A stretch of DNA of 64,000 bases from Serratia nevei (lineage in GTDB: Bacteria > Pseudomonadota > Gammaproteobacteria > Enterobacterales > Enterobacteriaceae). The stretch's first letter is position 1; each line of letters opens with the position of its first letter. Shown here piece after piece: positions 1-8,854 of this stretch. Made by a program: the position numbers and the translations under genes. The notes under the pieces are model-generated. The model was given only the letters and a program-made list of their open reading frames with translations. It searched no databases and was not told the DNA's origin. The stretch lies in NCBI RefSeq assembly GCF_037948395.1, contig NZ_CP149941.1, positions 1 through 64,000 on the forward strand, in the 5' to 3' direction.

Positions 1-753
1 ATGGCGAAAGCCGAAGGCTTCACATCCCGTTTTGATTTCTCTATGCACGTTGCCTTTGCGCGATCGCTTGGTAAACGACGACGTATGCCTCCGCTTCTTC
101 GCCGGCGGGCGATTGATGCGTTGTTGCAGGGGATGTGTTTCCACTATGACCCATTAGCTAATCGGGTACAGCGATCTATCACAAATTTGGCCATCGAATG
201 TGGATTAGCCACGGAGTCCCATAAAGGCAACTTGTCTATCACTCGAGCGACACGAGCCTTGTTCTTCATGTCCGAGCTCGGGCTGATCACATATCATACG
301 GAATATGATCCGCAGATAGGTTGTAACATCCCAACCGATATTACTTTCACGCCAGCGTTGTTTTCCGCTCTAGACGTTTCCGACGTAGCTGTTGTGGCTG
401 CACGGCGTAGCCGCGTGGAATGGGAAAATAAGCAGCGTGAAAAACAGCACCTGCCGCGCCTTGAGATGGACGAATTGATCGCAAAAGCCTGGCGGTTCGT
501 GCGCGAACGGTTCCGCAGCTATCAGTCCGAACGTAAGAAACACGGACTACGTCGCGCTCGAGCTCGCCGCGATGCCGAGCGCACTCGTCGCGATATTGAA
601 ACAATAGTTAAGCGACAGCTGACGCGAGAGATCGCTGAAGGGCGTTTCATGGGCAACCAGGCTGCAGTCTTCACTGAGGTGAAACGACGAGTTAAAGAGC
701 GCATGCTCATGTCTAGGGGAAACTACACCCGCCTGGTACCTGATCCCACCTGA
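1..753 (+). CDS. repA: IncFII-type replication initiator RepA, 5' partial
   Basis: Plasmid replication initiator that binds oriR downstream of its own gene. The protein closely follows R1/R100 RepA1 from its [10 protein letters not shown] stretch through [47 protein letters not shown]-like and [12 protein letters not shown] to [20 protein letters not shown] and the basic C-terminal end. R1 RepA is about 285 aa and its first ~35 residues precede the Met seen at base 1, so the gene is cut by the window edge and base 1 is an internal Met. The copA/repB control region lies outside the window. The downstream DNA matches the conserved IncFII origin side, so this replicon may be functional. Family assignment is secure; activity is inferred. 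Confidence 0.95.
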   Translation: MAKAEGFTSRFDFSMHVAFARSLGKRRRMPPLLRRRAIDALLQGMCFHYDPLANRVQRSITNLAIECGLATESHKGNLSITRATRALFFMSELGLITYHTEYDPQIGCNIPTDITFTPALFSALDVSDVAVVAARRSRVEWENKQREKQHLPRLEMDELIAKAWRFVRERFRSYQSERKKHGLRRARARRDAERTRRDIETIVKRQLTREIAEGRFMGNQAAVFTEVKRRVKERMLMSRGNYTRLVPDPT

Positions 754-839
754 ACCACATTTTTATGATCCGGTTGACGCCGGAGGAATCGTCACGCCTG
801 TCATACAAAGCTGCCTCAAATTTGTACAAAACGGCTTCT

Positions 840-1440
840 CCCGGTCGTGTTATCCACCGCTAGGCAGGCGTGTAAATATAGAAAAAATCATCGCCGACAA
901 TCAACTGACGCAATCAGAACAGTTATACACAGATAACTGCAAGGGAAAGTTCCACAAGGCTACAACCGATATATATATAAAGTGCGATACGAGTAAGTTC
1001 TAAGGTGCGTGGTTCCTTTTAAAGAACTAATTAATATTTCTTTTAAAGAACTTTCTTTTCTTCATATAAAGAAAAAACCTATTCATCGTCTGCCCTGTGG
1101 ACAGACTCAAAAAATGTCCGCCCTTGCAGCGGGCATAGCCCGCGCCGGTTCGGCATCGAAGTACCTCCCATTGCTTCGCAACGGGCCCCATAACGAAACA
1201 CGAGCAGATAGCCTACATTGCTGTCATGGCTATAAGATCAAGATACACGCCCGTAACCAGCCCTAAAGGGCTGCTAACGCGGAGATACGCTCCAGCTGCG
1301 GCCAAGCCTTGCTGGACCCACTCCGACGGCGTAATGACACTCCTGAAGCGCTGTAAGTTTGATTGGTCTGGCAGGGCGAGGGGAGGATTGAGGCTCTATA
1401 AGAGTATCGAACCGGCTTCGCCGGGCTACCGGCGACCCTA
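840..1440 (+). other. IncFII oriR region and conserved downstream segment
   Basis: Non-coding DNA just after repA. A DnaA-box-like TTATACACA lies near 924-932, followed by AACTGCAAGGGA and ACAAGGCTACAACCG, as in the oriR of R1-type plasmids. Further on come the TTTAAA-rich run (1015-1060), CCTGTGGACAGAC (1093-1106) and, near 1270-1440, the GCTAACGCGGAGATACGC and TCTGGCAGGGC blocks, all in the order found downstream of oriR in IncFII plasmids. Short open frames here are not supported. The match is from memory of R1/R100, not an alignment. Confidence 0.8.
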
Positions 1441-1638
1441 ACCTCTAGTTGTTATCTGTTTAGCTCATTTGTCGCCTATCTGTTACCCTCTTAATCTGAT
1501 CGATTAGTGATCAATCAAATTTAGAGCTTGCTCAAAGTCAGGGTATGTTGGCGATTGATTCAAGGGGTTTGGGATGCGGTCAGGATAAATCTTAAGTATA
1601 TTAGGACTTTAGCAGCTAACTTAACCAGACAGGCATTT

Positions 1639-2508
1639 ATGGCGACGTTGTTCATCGATCTACTTATCAAACCACGCAAAAGATTTCGAGTTAAAACAAC
1701 GTCTCAGGATGAACTGACGCAGCGACTGGTGTTGTATGTGCAACGTCACTATCTGCGTGTGCCTGGCTGGGAGCTCTACAAGTATGGGCGTAGCTGGGGT
1801 TGTTTGTGCCAGGTAGTACCGCTTCCGTTCCTAGACTGGTTATCTTCGAACGAGAACTGCGCAAAAGCTAAAGAGATCGCTGAAACCTGCCGGCCGTTCT
1901 TTGAAGATGGACACCGTACTGTCGTTCCACCGATCGCTGTATACATTCCGTTAAGCTGGTTATGTATCATAATCCCTCCCCTGGAGCTCATGCTTCGAGA
2001 ACATTGGCAAACTCAACTCGGAACAACTCAGACAGTGCCGGATGCTGATTACGATACTTCCCTCAAACCATCTGATTACTATCTGTTATGTGAAGGGCGG
2101 GCAATTCCAGACGTTTGGCAGCGTCATTATGAACTATGTATGAAAAGAGGTATGCCTTTCATAGTATTATGGCATTTCCCGCCTAAGCAGGCTCGGTTCA
2201 GTTCTCGATACGACATTCTTTTTTCATGGGAAACTTTAGTTAAGAGCCATAGCCATGTATTCGATAACCCCGATTGTCAAGATATCACCACGATCGTGAC
2301 CAAAAGGATTATGCAACTGTTAAGGGAACGGCGTGATGAAGAAGGTTTTGAAAGAGTCTCTCTTCAGAATGTTCTTGGAGAAGGTCAAATCAACATTTTG
2401 AAGCTTAGTTTTAACGCAGCAGAAAAACTAACTCTTGATCTGATACAACTTATAGGACAGTTGATCATAGAAGTTGAAGTGATGCTACAGAACGATTTAT
2501 TAGACTGA
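1639..2508 (+). CDS. hypothetical protein, 289 aa
   Basis: Not recognised. The open frame extends upstream to a TTG at 1528, but the first ATG at 1639 is the more credible start (ribosome site weak in either case). It is rich in aromatic residues (Trp, Tyr), with a short hydrophobic proline-containing stretch in the middle (IPLSWLCIIIPP) that could touch a membrane, and an amphipathic helical C-terminus with Leu/Ile heptads. It lies between the IncFII origin side and the Rep_3 gene, which reads toward it and ends 26 bp away. A copy of the Rep_3 iteron core in reversed orientation (2516-2526) sits in that 26-bp gap. No function is proposed. Confidence 0.6.
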   Translation: MATLFIDLLIKPRKRFRVKTTSQDELTQRLVLYVQRHYLRVPGWELYKYGRSWGCLCQVVPLPFLDWLSSNENCAKAKEIAETCRPFFEDGHRTVVPPIAVYIPLSWLCIIIPPLELMLREHWQTQLGTTQTVPDADYDTSLKPSDYYLLCEGRAIPDVWQRHYELCMKRGMPFIVLWHFPPKQARFSSRYDILFSWETLVKSHSHVFDNPDCQDITTIVTKRIMQLLRERRDEEGFERVSLQNVLGEGQINILKLSFNAAEKLTLDLIQLIGQLIIEVEVMLQNDLLD

Positions 2509-2534
2509 TATGGAGTATGGGAAACACCTATAGT

Positions 2535-3248
2535 TTAAACGTTAGGTAACGATAGTTCTTGGTTCTTTGTCACAATGGTAAAGATTAGTTTTCCGTCACC
2601 TGTTTCAGCCATAGTCGCCATCAAAGGTGTTTCTTTGCTGATCTTTTCCAGTGCTGGCTTGATAAACGTTCGTTTCATTTCGGCGAAGTTGTCGCGCTGA
2701 GACTGAGGGAGTTGATATCGTTCGGCTAGCCAATCCGCGGTGGTGATCCAGATTCCAGACTTTCGATACTGGCATAGGCTTTCGTACAAGCGGATTGCCC
2801 TCACACTGTTGATACGGCCACAATCATAAAGGTTGTAGGTCGTAAATTGACTGCTTAGGTCTAGCAAATACGGCATTACCTTGTTGTTAAACTCAATGTT
2901 CCATGACCCCCTTCCTCGCTTCAAGCCTGCCTCTGCAAGCCAGGGGCGCTTACGTTCTTCATATTCACCATCCGATGGGAAAAAGGTAACAGAGCTATTG
3001 GAAAGCGCGTCAATGCCCTTCCTAACATCAGTGCTGGCAGTCGCCTGGCTAACTTTAAAGAGACGCTGATAATCTGCGACCCTTACAGTGAAAGTTCCAG
3101 GGTGATCGTCTTGTCTGTATGTCTCCATGAGGCACAACCACAGGACTCGTTTAGCCTGTAATGACAAATAGTAAGCAGCTTCTGTTAGCTCGTTAGATTG
3201 GGCTATCGCAGGTCTGTTAGTTTTAACAATCCCTTTATTTTCAGTCAT
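2535..3248 (-). CDS. rep: Rep_3-superfamily plasmid replication initiator
   Basis: 237-aa initiator of the iteron-binding Rep_3 (RepE/Pi/RepA) type with two winged-helix domains. Visible hallmarks are the N-terminal NELTEAAYYLSLQAKRVLWLCL helix (Rep_3 proteins start with an L-x-x-x-x-x-L helix and an R-(I/V)-L motif), the middle SVRAIRLYESLCQYRKSG segment, and a second winged helix with FAEMKRTFIKPALEKI, typical of the DNA-contact domain. A cluster of directly repeated TTTCCCATAC motifs lies immediately upstream (3325-3455), where iterons and the rep promoter are expected. The protein should open this second origin and repress itself as a dimer (family knowledge). Start ATG at 3248. Family confidence is good; whether the replicon is used is unknown. 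Confidence 0.85.
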   Translation of the reverse strand: MTENKGIVKTNRPAIAQSNELTEAAYYLSLQAKRVLWLCLMETYRQDDHPGTFTVRVADYQRLFKVSQATASTDVRKGIDALSNSSVTFFPSDGEYEERKRPWLAEAGLKRGRGSWNIEFNNKVMPYLLDLSSQFTTYNLYDCGRINSVRAIRLYESLCQYRKSGIWITTADWLAERYQLPQSQRDNFAEMKRTFIKPALEKISKETPLMATMAETGDGKLIFTIVTKNQELSLPNV

Positions 3249-3324
3249 ATGAGTATGTATGGGTTGTTTTGATTTACCCCATAGTTACATTCGTTTAGAG
3301 CATGGTCAAGGCAAACTTTTGGTG

Positions 3325-3455
3325 ATTCCCATACCTAAATTAACTTCAGGTATTTCCCATACAAACTTTACCTATTTCCCATACCAACTTTAGGTTTTAC
3401 CCATAATAACTTTGGTTGTTTCCCATACTTGCTTTATCCGTTTCCCATATTGACA
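3325..3455. repeat. Iteron array of the Rep_3 replicon
   Basis: Six direct copies of a motif with core TTTCCCATA (two variants: GATTCCCATA, TTTACCCATA), each followed by an AT-rich ACTTTA-like spacer, with a period of about 22 bp. Single reversed copies (TATGGGAAACACC) occur outside the array at 3570-3582 and at 2516-2528 beside the rep stop codon. A DnaA-box-like TGTGGATAT is at 3547-3555. The layout fits an iteron origin directly upstream of rep. An A/T-rich tract (3500-3545) could be the melting region. Confidence 0.85.
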
Positions 3456-3595
3456 GGCCTGAGAGGCAAGTATGACAAGACTTTGGAGCGTGTCTAAAAA
3501 GCATTTAAAATCTTAAAAAAGAAAAAAAAGCTTTAAAAAACATTCCTGTGGATATGTTGATACCTGAACTATGGGAAACACCAAAAGTTTCCTTC

Positions 3596-3822
3596 ATGCA
3601 ACTGCTGTAGCTCCCACCGGTTACCCGGCGGGCCCCAAATCTATACCTCAACAACTCAGATTGTGACTCAAAAGCCAATGGTAGCTCTTTGTCTGCTAGC
3701 CTGGCATCGCAACGGCTCGTTGCGATCTAAGCGCTTGTGGTGCGTCCAGCTTCGAAAAAAGACTTGTCTTAGCATGATGGGGGGGAGGATCTTAAACGAT
3801 CCTCTATCGTACAAATTTAGAT
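3596..3822. other. Non-coding stretch with two perfect hairpins
   Basis: No gene supported. A perfect 8-bp stem ATCGCAAC/GTTGCGAT with a 5-nt loop is at 3706-3726. A 7-bp stem GAGGATC/GATCCTC with a 6-nt loop is at 3785-3804. Neither is followed by a clear T-run, so neither is called a terminator; the second could shape the end of the leftward umuDC transcript. Confidence 0.4.
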
Positions 3823-5085
3823 TCAAATTATTTTGGCAATCGGAATGTCGCTTAATCGTGTGGTATAGGAGGGAGAGAGCAATTCGCGGCGCATCTTCCA
3901 GGTTTTACATATCCCTTGTCCGGCAAACCAGACTTTCCCCAACCCGGATTGGTTTATGCCATCGATGACCTGCATCAGTTATTCACTACCGGCGCGCGGC
4001 GGCCGCTCGTCGAATAAATCGATCTGGCCAGGTTTGTCGCAGAAGTCGTTAAGCATAATGTCCGCTTTCTGATACCGAAACCCGTCACGCCAGATCGCAT
4101 CGAGGGCTTTTACTGCTGCTGCAACAATGTCGCGGGTGTCTTGTGTGGCCAGCATGAGCTGCACGCTGTGGCTGTTGGCGTAATAAGGCTCATGAGGCGC
4201 AAAGGGGCTGGTTCGCGCAAACACCGAAACGTGCCGGCAGTATTGCCGCTCTCGGCGCAATTTCTCGGAAGCGCGCTCTGCGTATTGGCACACCGCCTGG
4301 CGCATGTCCTGCAGCTGCGTGACGCGCTGGCCAAATGACCGGCTGACGATGATCTGCTGCTTTGCCGGCAGCGCATCGATCGATATACACGGCACACCGT
4401 TCAGTTCACGCACGGTGCGCTCGAGCACAACCCCGAACGTCCTGCGTATCAACGCCTGATTGCTGTCGGCAAGCTGCAGTGCAGTCGTGATCCCCATCGC
4501 AGCCAGCTTTTTGGTCAACTGGCGCCCACATCCCCAAATTTCGCTGACCGGCAGTAACGCCATCAACCGTCGTTGTCTATCCCGGTTTGTCAGATCAACG
4601 ACGCCGCCGGTCGCCGGCCAGGTTTTAGCGGCGTGATTGGCGAGTTTGGCCAGGGTCATTGTCTGAGCAATGCCGATCCCGCAGGTGAGCCCGGTTTGCT
4701 GAAGCACCGTATCACGGACTCGGCGCCCGTAGTCTTCGAATGACTCTGTGGCATCGATGCCGGCAACGTGAAGAAATGCCTCGTCGATGCTATAGATCGT
4801 CATCGCCGGCGCGAGGGATTCTAAAATCGTCATGCAGCGTGCCGACATGTCGCCGTACAAGGCATAGTTGCTTGAGAAGACAGCTACGTTCTGATTTTTA
4901 ATGATTTCTCTGGCCTGAAAAAACGGCATGCCACGTTTCAGGCCGAGCTTTTTTCCCTCGCGGTTGATTGCCACCAGGGCGCCGTCGTTGTTCGAAAGAA
5001 CAGCCACTGGACGCCCTTTAAGATCCGGACGGAAAATCTGTTCGCAGGCGCAGTACATCGAATTGACGTCAGCCAAGAGAAACAT
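3823..5085 (-). pseudogene. umuC: umuC (Pol V catalytic subunit), interrupted by an in-frame TAA
   Basis: Y-family translesion polymerase subunit. Catalytic residues are present: Asp6 in FLLADVNSMY and Asp101/Glu102 in YSIDEAF, plus a beta-clamp-type motif QIDLF near the end. Reading from the ATG at 5085 (2 bp after the umuD stop), translation stops at a TAA (3979-3981) after 368 aa. The same frame then continues without a break for 51 codons to a TGA at 3823-3825, encoding the normal UmuC tail (LMQVIDGINQSGLGKVWFAG ... SPSYTTRLSDIP). The full frame is 420 codons, close to the 422 aa of E. coli UmuC. The change is most simply CAA (Gln) to TAA. The product would keep the polymerase core and clamp motif but lose the C-terminal DUF4113 region used for UmuD' and RecA contacts, so activity is doubtful. 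Confidence 0.9.
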
Positions 5086-5087
5086 GG

Positions 5088-5513
5088 TCACCTCACGAAC
5101 GAGTGCAGGGCATGGATCACTACCCCGAAAATTTCCAGCGTTTCGGGATAAATAGGACTGTAGGCGGGACTCATCGGCGCCAGGCAAACCCTGGGCGTCA
5201 GCAGCAGCCGCTTGACGGTAAACTCACCGTCGACCGCGGCGATCACGATGCTGCCATGCATGGGTTTTTCAGCCCGATCAACGATCAGCAAATCTCCTGA
5301 CAGTATGCCGCCATCGCTCATTGACTCACCCGTTGCGCGGATGAAATACGTGGCGGCCGGGTGTCTAATAAAATCATTTAAATCAATGGATTGTTCTATG
5401 TAATCGTCGGCAGGGCTGGGGAAACCTGCCGGGCATGGTGTCCCGTATAGCGGGAGTTTGATGGGTTGGCCTGGCGAAAAAAAGTACAATTCTCTGGCGT
5501 TCATAATAGGCAT
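5088..5513 (-). CDS. umuD: UmuD, self-cleaving SOS mutagenesis protein
   Basis: 141-aa LexA/UmuD-type S24 peptidase-like protein. RecA filaments trigger self-cleavage to UmuD', which joins UmuC in Pol V. The expected cleavage site reads [11 protein letters not shown] (Ala29-Gly30; E. coli uses Cys-Gly), the catalytic Ser is Ser64 in ATGESM and the catalytic Lys is Lys101 in GEFTVKRL. It is the first gene of umuDC; umuC starts 2 bp after its stop. A perfect LexA box begins 7 bp upstream of the ATG at 5513, so the leader would be nearly absent; an internal ATG at 5504 is an alternative start. No Shine-Dalgarno is seen. Confidence 0.93.
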   Translation of the reverse strand: MPIMNARELYFFSPGQPIKLPLYGTPCPAGFPSPADDYIEQSIDLNDFIRHPAATYFIRATGESMSDGGILSGDLLIVDRAEKPMHGSIVIAAVDGEFTVKRLLLTPRVCLAPMSPAYSPIYPETLEIFGVVIHALHSFVR

Positions 5514-5520
5514 AATTTAT

Positions 5521-5536
5521 CTGTATATATATACAG
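5521..5536 (-). promoter_or_regulatory. LexA box of umuDC
   Basis: CTGTATATATATACAG is a perfect palindrome matching the SOS consensus CTGT-N8-ACAG, placed immediately before umuD. It predicts DNA-damage induction of this operon. Confidence 0.95.
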
Positions 5537-5648
5537 TAAATCATAAACGAAACGTGCGCACACGCAAGCCTGAAACCGGGTCTCGTAGCGCTATCCGACG
5601 TAATATAATAATTTTCTGAGTGATTTTTTCTGCAGCTTTTGACGTTCT

Positions 5649-5692
5649 TCATGTGTGTTTGCACACATGATATCCACCAAAACTGTGGATAA
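5649..5692. other. Hairpin and DnaA box between umuD and the SRAP gene
   Basis: A perfect 9-bp stem TCATGTGTG/CACACATGA with a 4-nt loop (5649-5670) is followed by a perfect DnaA box TGTGGATAA (5684-5692), itself in near-palindromic context with TATCCAC at 5671. It lies just past the stop of the leftward SRAP gene, so the hairpin may also act in transcript ending, although no T-run follows. Confidence 0.5.
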
Positions 5693-5700
5693 CGCGCAGT

Positions 5701-6387
5701 TCAGACCGTTGGTGCCTCGATGGACAGGATGAGTGAGGGATTGTCATTGCGAACGGCGCCCACCGCCGGCGAGACCGGTTGCCAGGTGAAATCCTCCGCT
5801 TGCAGGCTGTACACGTCAGCCTGCATATGGCCAGAGGGCGGAACCAGGCTGGTATCGAGCCAGTCGCGCGCGGCGGCCGGTGGCAGCGTCAGAGGGCGCC
5901 TGTCATGAATATCCGCCAGGCCAGCATGACTGGCGGCCGTGATAATGACAAAGCTGCCGCTGCCGTCGCTGTCTGCTGCGTACAGCGCTGCAAAGAACAG
6001 CGGCTGGCGATCGGCGCCACAGATAAAATAGGGCTGCTTCAGCCGCGGATTGTCCGGTGACTTTTTCCATTCGTACCAGCCCGATGCCGGCACCAGCGCG
6101 CGGCCATGCTTCCAGAGCGGGGAGAACATCCGGCTGTGCTCCGCGGTTTCAACGCGGGCATTGATGAGCGGCGGTTTTCCCTGTTCGCGCCACCATGCCG
6201 GCGCATAGCCCCAGTTAATCGGCGTCAGCTGCAACTGGCCATCGTGGTGATGAAACACCGGCACTGGCGTGCCAGGGGCGACGTTATAACGTGCATGCCA
6301 GTTACCGGCGGTGCTAACCGGTGTATCAGGCTCCAGGGCGGCGAGAAATTCGTCGCGGCTATGGAATTGTGCAAAGCGGCCACACAT
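5701..6387 (-). CDS. SRAP/DUF159 abasic-site processing protein (YedK/HMCES family)
   Basis: 228 aa. Family members form a thiazolidine DNA-protein crosslink with abasic sites in single-stranded DNA through Cys2. Seen here: MCGRF start with Cys2, RYNVAPGTPVPV, the ARVETAE segment carrying the catalytic Glu, LVPASGWYEW, and IHDRRPL with the active-site His. The length fits the family (about 220-230 aa). It sits next to umuDC, so two DNA-damage functions are adjacent, and many plasmids carry such genes to protect entering single-stranded DNA (inference). No LexA box of good quality was found before it. Confidence 0.92.
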   Translation of the reverse strand: MCGRFAQFHSRDEFLAALEPDTPVSTAGNWHARYNVAPGTPVPVFHHHDGQLQLTPINWGYAPAWWREQGKPPLINARVETAEHSRMFSPLWKHGRALVPASGWYEWKKSPDNPRLKQPYFICGADRQPLFFAALYAADSDGSGSFVIITAASHAGLADIHDRRPLTLPPAAARDWLDTSLVPPSGHMQADVYSLQAEDFTWQPVSPAVGAVRNDNPSLILSIEAPTV

Positions 6388-6508
6388 AGGATAATCCAGA
6401 GTACAGACATGTTATTTAGTATAGCTTAGGAAAACGCCGGATACTTTTCATAATATATTAAATGACTGGTATCGGAATATAAGATGCCTTGAATTTAGGA
6501 GTGTTAAT

Positions 6509-7252
6509 ATGTCAGGCCGATTTGTATTTAATTCATTTTATAAAGATGACTATCCTGATTGGGTATGCCCAAATTGTCATAAGGCAACACTAAAAATTAT
6601 TCCCAACAGCGTTGTAAAAGGCACAACTCCAGCAGCCCATAAATATCACAAGCATGAAGGGCATCGATATGATAATGATGAGTTTATTTTTAGCTTAATG
6701 TTAAAATGTAGTCAGAGTAACTGCGATCAGCCAGTTGTTGTCATGGGGGTTGGGGGGTATGAACAACAATATATTAATAGAACGAGTGGGGAATGGGATT
6801 GGTTTGAATTTTACAAACCCAAGGGTTTTTATCCTCCTATCCCTGTGTTTACTCCCTGTGAGCAGTATCCTGAACAAATAAAAGTGCAGCTTCAGGAAAT
6901 TTCAGCCCATCTTCCAGGACATCCGCAAGCTGCAATTAATGCACTTCGGACTACGCTTGAAATTATCATGGACTATTTTGAAATACCTAGAGATGATAAA
7001 GGAAGATATGTATCTCTAGATAAAAGAATTAAAGATACTCCTGAGAAGTACAGTTCATTAAGAGAAGGATTTGAAGCGTTGAAATGGCTGGGGAATACAG
7101 GGAGTCATAATCTAAAACCCGTTGATGAAAAAGATATCGATGGTGCGTGTCATATGCTTGATGATTTCTTGCAACGTATATTCAGAGGTGAAATTTCTCA
7201 CGCAGAGACGATTGAGCGTCTAAATAGAAACCATAATCCAAAGGTGAGGTGA
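6509..7252 (+). CDS. DUF4145-like protein with N-terminal zinc ribbon
   Basis: 247 aa. Cysteine pairs Cys20-PN-Cys23 and Cys67-SQSN-Cys72 suggest a zinc ribbon. The C-terminal half (from LQEISAHLPGHPQAAINALR through LKWLGNTGSHN) resembles DUF4145, an all-helical HEPN-related domain whose signature includes R-x-x-L-E and the H of GN-x-GSH. DUF4145 occurs in standalone proteins and fused to restriction or helicase domains, often in defence islands (family knowledge). A good ribosome site (TAGGAG) precedes the ATG. The AT-rich base composition contrasts with the GC-rich SRAP gene beside it. The next gene is another HEPN-type protein on the opposite strand. A defence role is inference. Confidence 0.7.
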   Translation: MSGRFVFNSFYKDDYPDWVCPNCHKATLKIIPNSVVKGTTPAAHKYHKHEGHRYDNDEFIFSLMLKCSQSNCDQPVVVMGVGGYEQQYINRTSGEWDWFEFYKPKGFYPPIPVFTPCEQYPEQIKVQLQEISAHLPGHPQAAINALRTTLEIIMDYFEIPRDDKGRYVSLDKRIKDTPEKYSSLREGFEALKWLGNTGSHNLKPVDEKDIDGACHMLDDFLQRIFRGEISHAETIERLNRNHNPKVR

Positions 7253-7466
7253 TCTAATCTTTACGATGTTGCTTGCGAAAACTAATAACATAAGATCTTA
7301 CAGGCACAAGCATGAACACCGAGTGACGCGACAGTCAAGATGCTCTTTGTGGATATCGTAAATGAATCCATGATCGTGTACGTTACACCTAATCTACAGA
7401 AGCTGCAGGAATTGAGTTATGAGGGGATAAATGTATGATTGTTTCAGTGGTTATGAGTTTTTTTTT

Positions 7467-7489
7467 GGCCCTTAACTAAGGGCCGTTTT
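7467..7489 (+). terminator. Terminator after the DUF4145 gene
   Basis: Stem GGCCCTT/AAGGGCC (8 bp possible) followed by GTTTTC, and preceded by a run of nine T. It lies between convergent genes and may work in both directions. Confidence 0.6.
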
Positions 7490-7500
7490 CGACATTTAAT

Positions 7501-8451
7501 TTATCTCATTTTAAATAAAATACAACAGGAATTATTATCCAATACCATTGGGACTGATTGTTTTCCACCTTTGGTTTGTTGAAATAATTTATCAAGCACA
7601 CCTGGTTCAGTGGTATCAGGCGTTTGATAATCGAGGTTGGTATAAATTTTCAGCTCTTCAATGGAGCAAATTCTTCTTGCATTGGCGAACATTCCCCATG
7701 CATTAAGTGCTTGGCACGTTATAGGGCTAATTGCTGTTATCAATTTCTCTATTAGGTTTATTTTTTCCCTTATAGAGTCAATGGCTGTTTTAGCATCTAC
7801 TGATTTGGATTTTATCCATATGCAATCATGGTGAAATAGCCTGTTTCTGTAGTCTCTTATTTCTTTTAGTAAGTTAATTAACTTCCGTCTTGCTTCAATG
7901 GGTTTATTATCTATTTCACTCAACCTGCGAAATGCTTTTGGCAAGGAAATAGGCCAAAGATAATCAGATTTTTCTGCATTATTTTCTGTATGTAATGCAT
8001 CTAAAAGAACCGACTCCCAAGTGGAAAAGTTAGTTGTAGCAATAATATCATCGTGGCTGAACACTGGTGGCGGTGTCGTTAGCAATGAATGATGAGCTAG
8101 ACCTTGTCGTGCTGTCTCTTTGTCTCGCCAACTTTTTTTCAAACTTTTCTCTGCTTCTGTTATACAATCTCGGAACTTCTTGTGGTTGTCTTTTGTTGTG
8201 TCAAACTTTATTACATCCCACCATTTATCACCGAACCTGCTTCGAGCTGCTTTATCGATAGAGTTTCTGAGAATAAGTTCAAGTTGTTGTACTAATGGAT
8301 ATAACGATGCGGCTGCATTTTGGACCCATAAACTGAAACCATACATTTCGATATTGTTATTTTGTATGTTAAAAGTTCCAGGAACTGATGATAGCCTGGC
8401 TGTAGAAAGCAGGGATAGAACGGGGGTGTAATCAGCAATGCGCTTTGGCAT
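7501..8451 (-). CDS. Abi-like (AbiD/F, Abi_2) HEPN protein
   Basis: About 317 aa. It shows the Abi_2-type plan: an N-terminal segment with LYPLVQQLELILRNSIDKAA and a C-terminal HEPN signature RNRLFHHD (R203-x4-H208), the RNase active-site motif of HEPN domains. Lactococcal AbiD/AbiF relatives abort phage infection, so a phage-defence role is plausible but unproven. AGGAGG precedes two adjacent ATGs (8454, 8451); the second has better spacing. Low GC and isolated position suggest horizontal transfer. Together with the DUF4145 gene it forms a small two-gene accessory module, convergently arranged. Confidence 0.75.
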   Translation of the reverse strand: MPKRIADYTPVLSLLSTARLSSVPGTFNIQNNNIEMYGFSLWVQNAAASLYPLVQQLELILRNSIDKAARSRFGDKWWDVIKFDTTKDNHKKFRDCITEAEKSLKKSWRDKETARQGLAHHSLLTTPPPVFSHDDIIATTNFSTWESVLLDALHTENNAEKSDYLWPISLPKAFRRLSEIDNKPIEARRKLINLLKEIRDYRNRLFHHDCIWIKSKSVDAKTAIDSIREKINLIEKLITAISPITCQALNAWGMFANARRICSIEELKIYTNLDYQTPDTTEPGVLDKLFQQTKGGKQSVPMVLDNNSCCILFKMR

Positions 8452-8606
8452 CATGCCTCCTGGCTGCTTCTCCGGGTATGGAGGGACGGTTAGTTGACTG
8501 AGCCGACATTATAGGTTATTCTTCCCCCATAACGTTAGCCGGTGTCGAATCATCCCCCATGTTTCATGGGTTCTAGTGCAGACACGATAGGCAAAAGAAT
8601 TGAAGG

Positions 8607-8629
8607 ACCCCGGCTTGGCTGGGGTTTTT
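8607..8629 (+). terminator. Rho-independent terminator in an otherwise empty region
   Basis: Stem ACCCCGGC/GCTGGGGT (one G-T pair), 3-nt loop, then five T. No rightward gene precedes it, so it may be left over from a lost gene. The rest of 8455-8854 shows no gene and probably holds the IS91-element end beyond the transposase. Confidence 0.7.
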
Positions 8630-8854
8630 CGCATCTGAAGCCTTGAACGTTACCAGTCTACCAGTGTACTCCTACTGGATTGACCATCCGTGAATTCCCG
8701 CCGATAATGCTTGATGGTTAGGAGATTGAATCGACCATTTTTGAGATCCCAAACCATAGATCGTAGCGTGTCATACTCCCAGAGGGCGGGGAGTGCCGAG
8801 CGATTACGCGTAAAAATGCCAACTTTGTTGAGTTTTTAAACAAAAACCCATTTT

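Noticed and set aside
3663..3968. 101-aa plus-strand frame
   Set aside because: It overlaps the umuC 3' end on the other strand and the hairpins; no supporting features.
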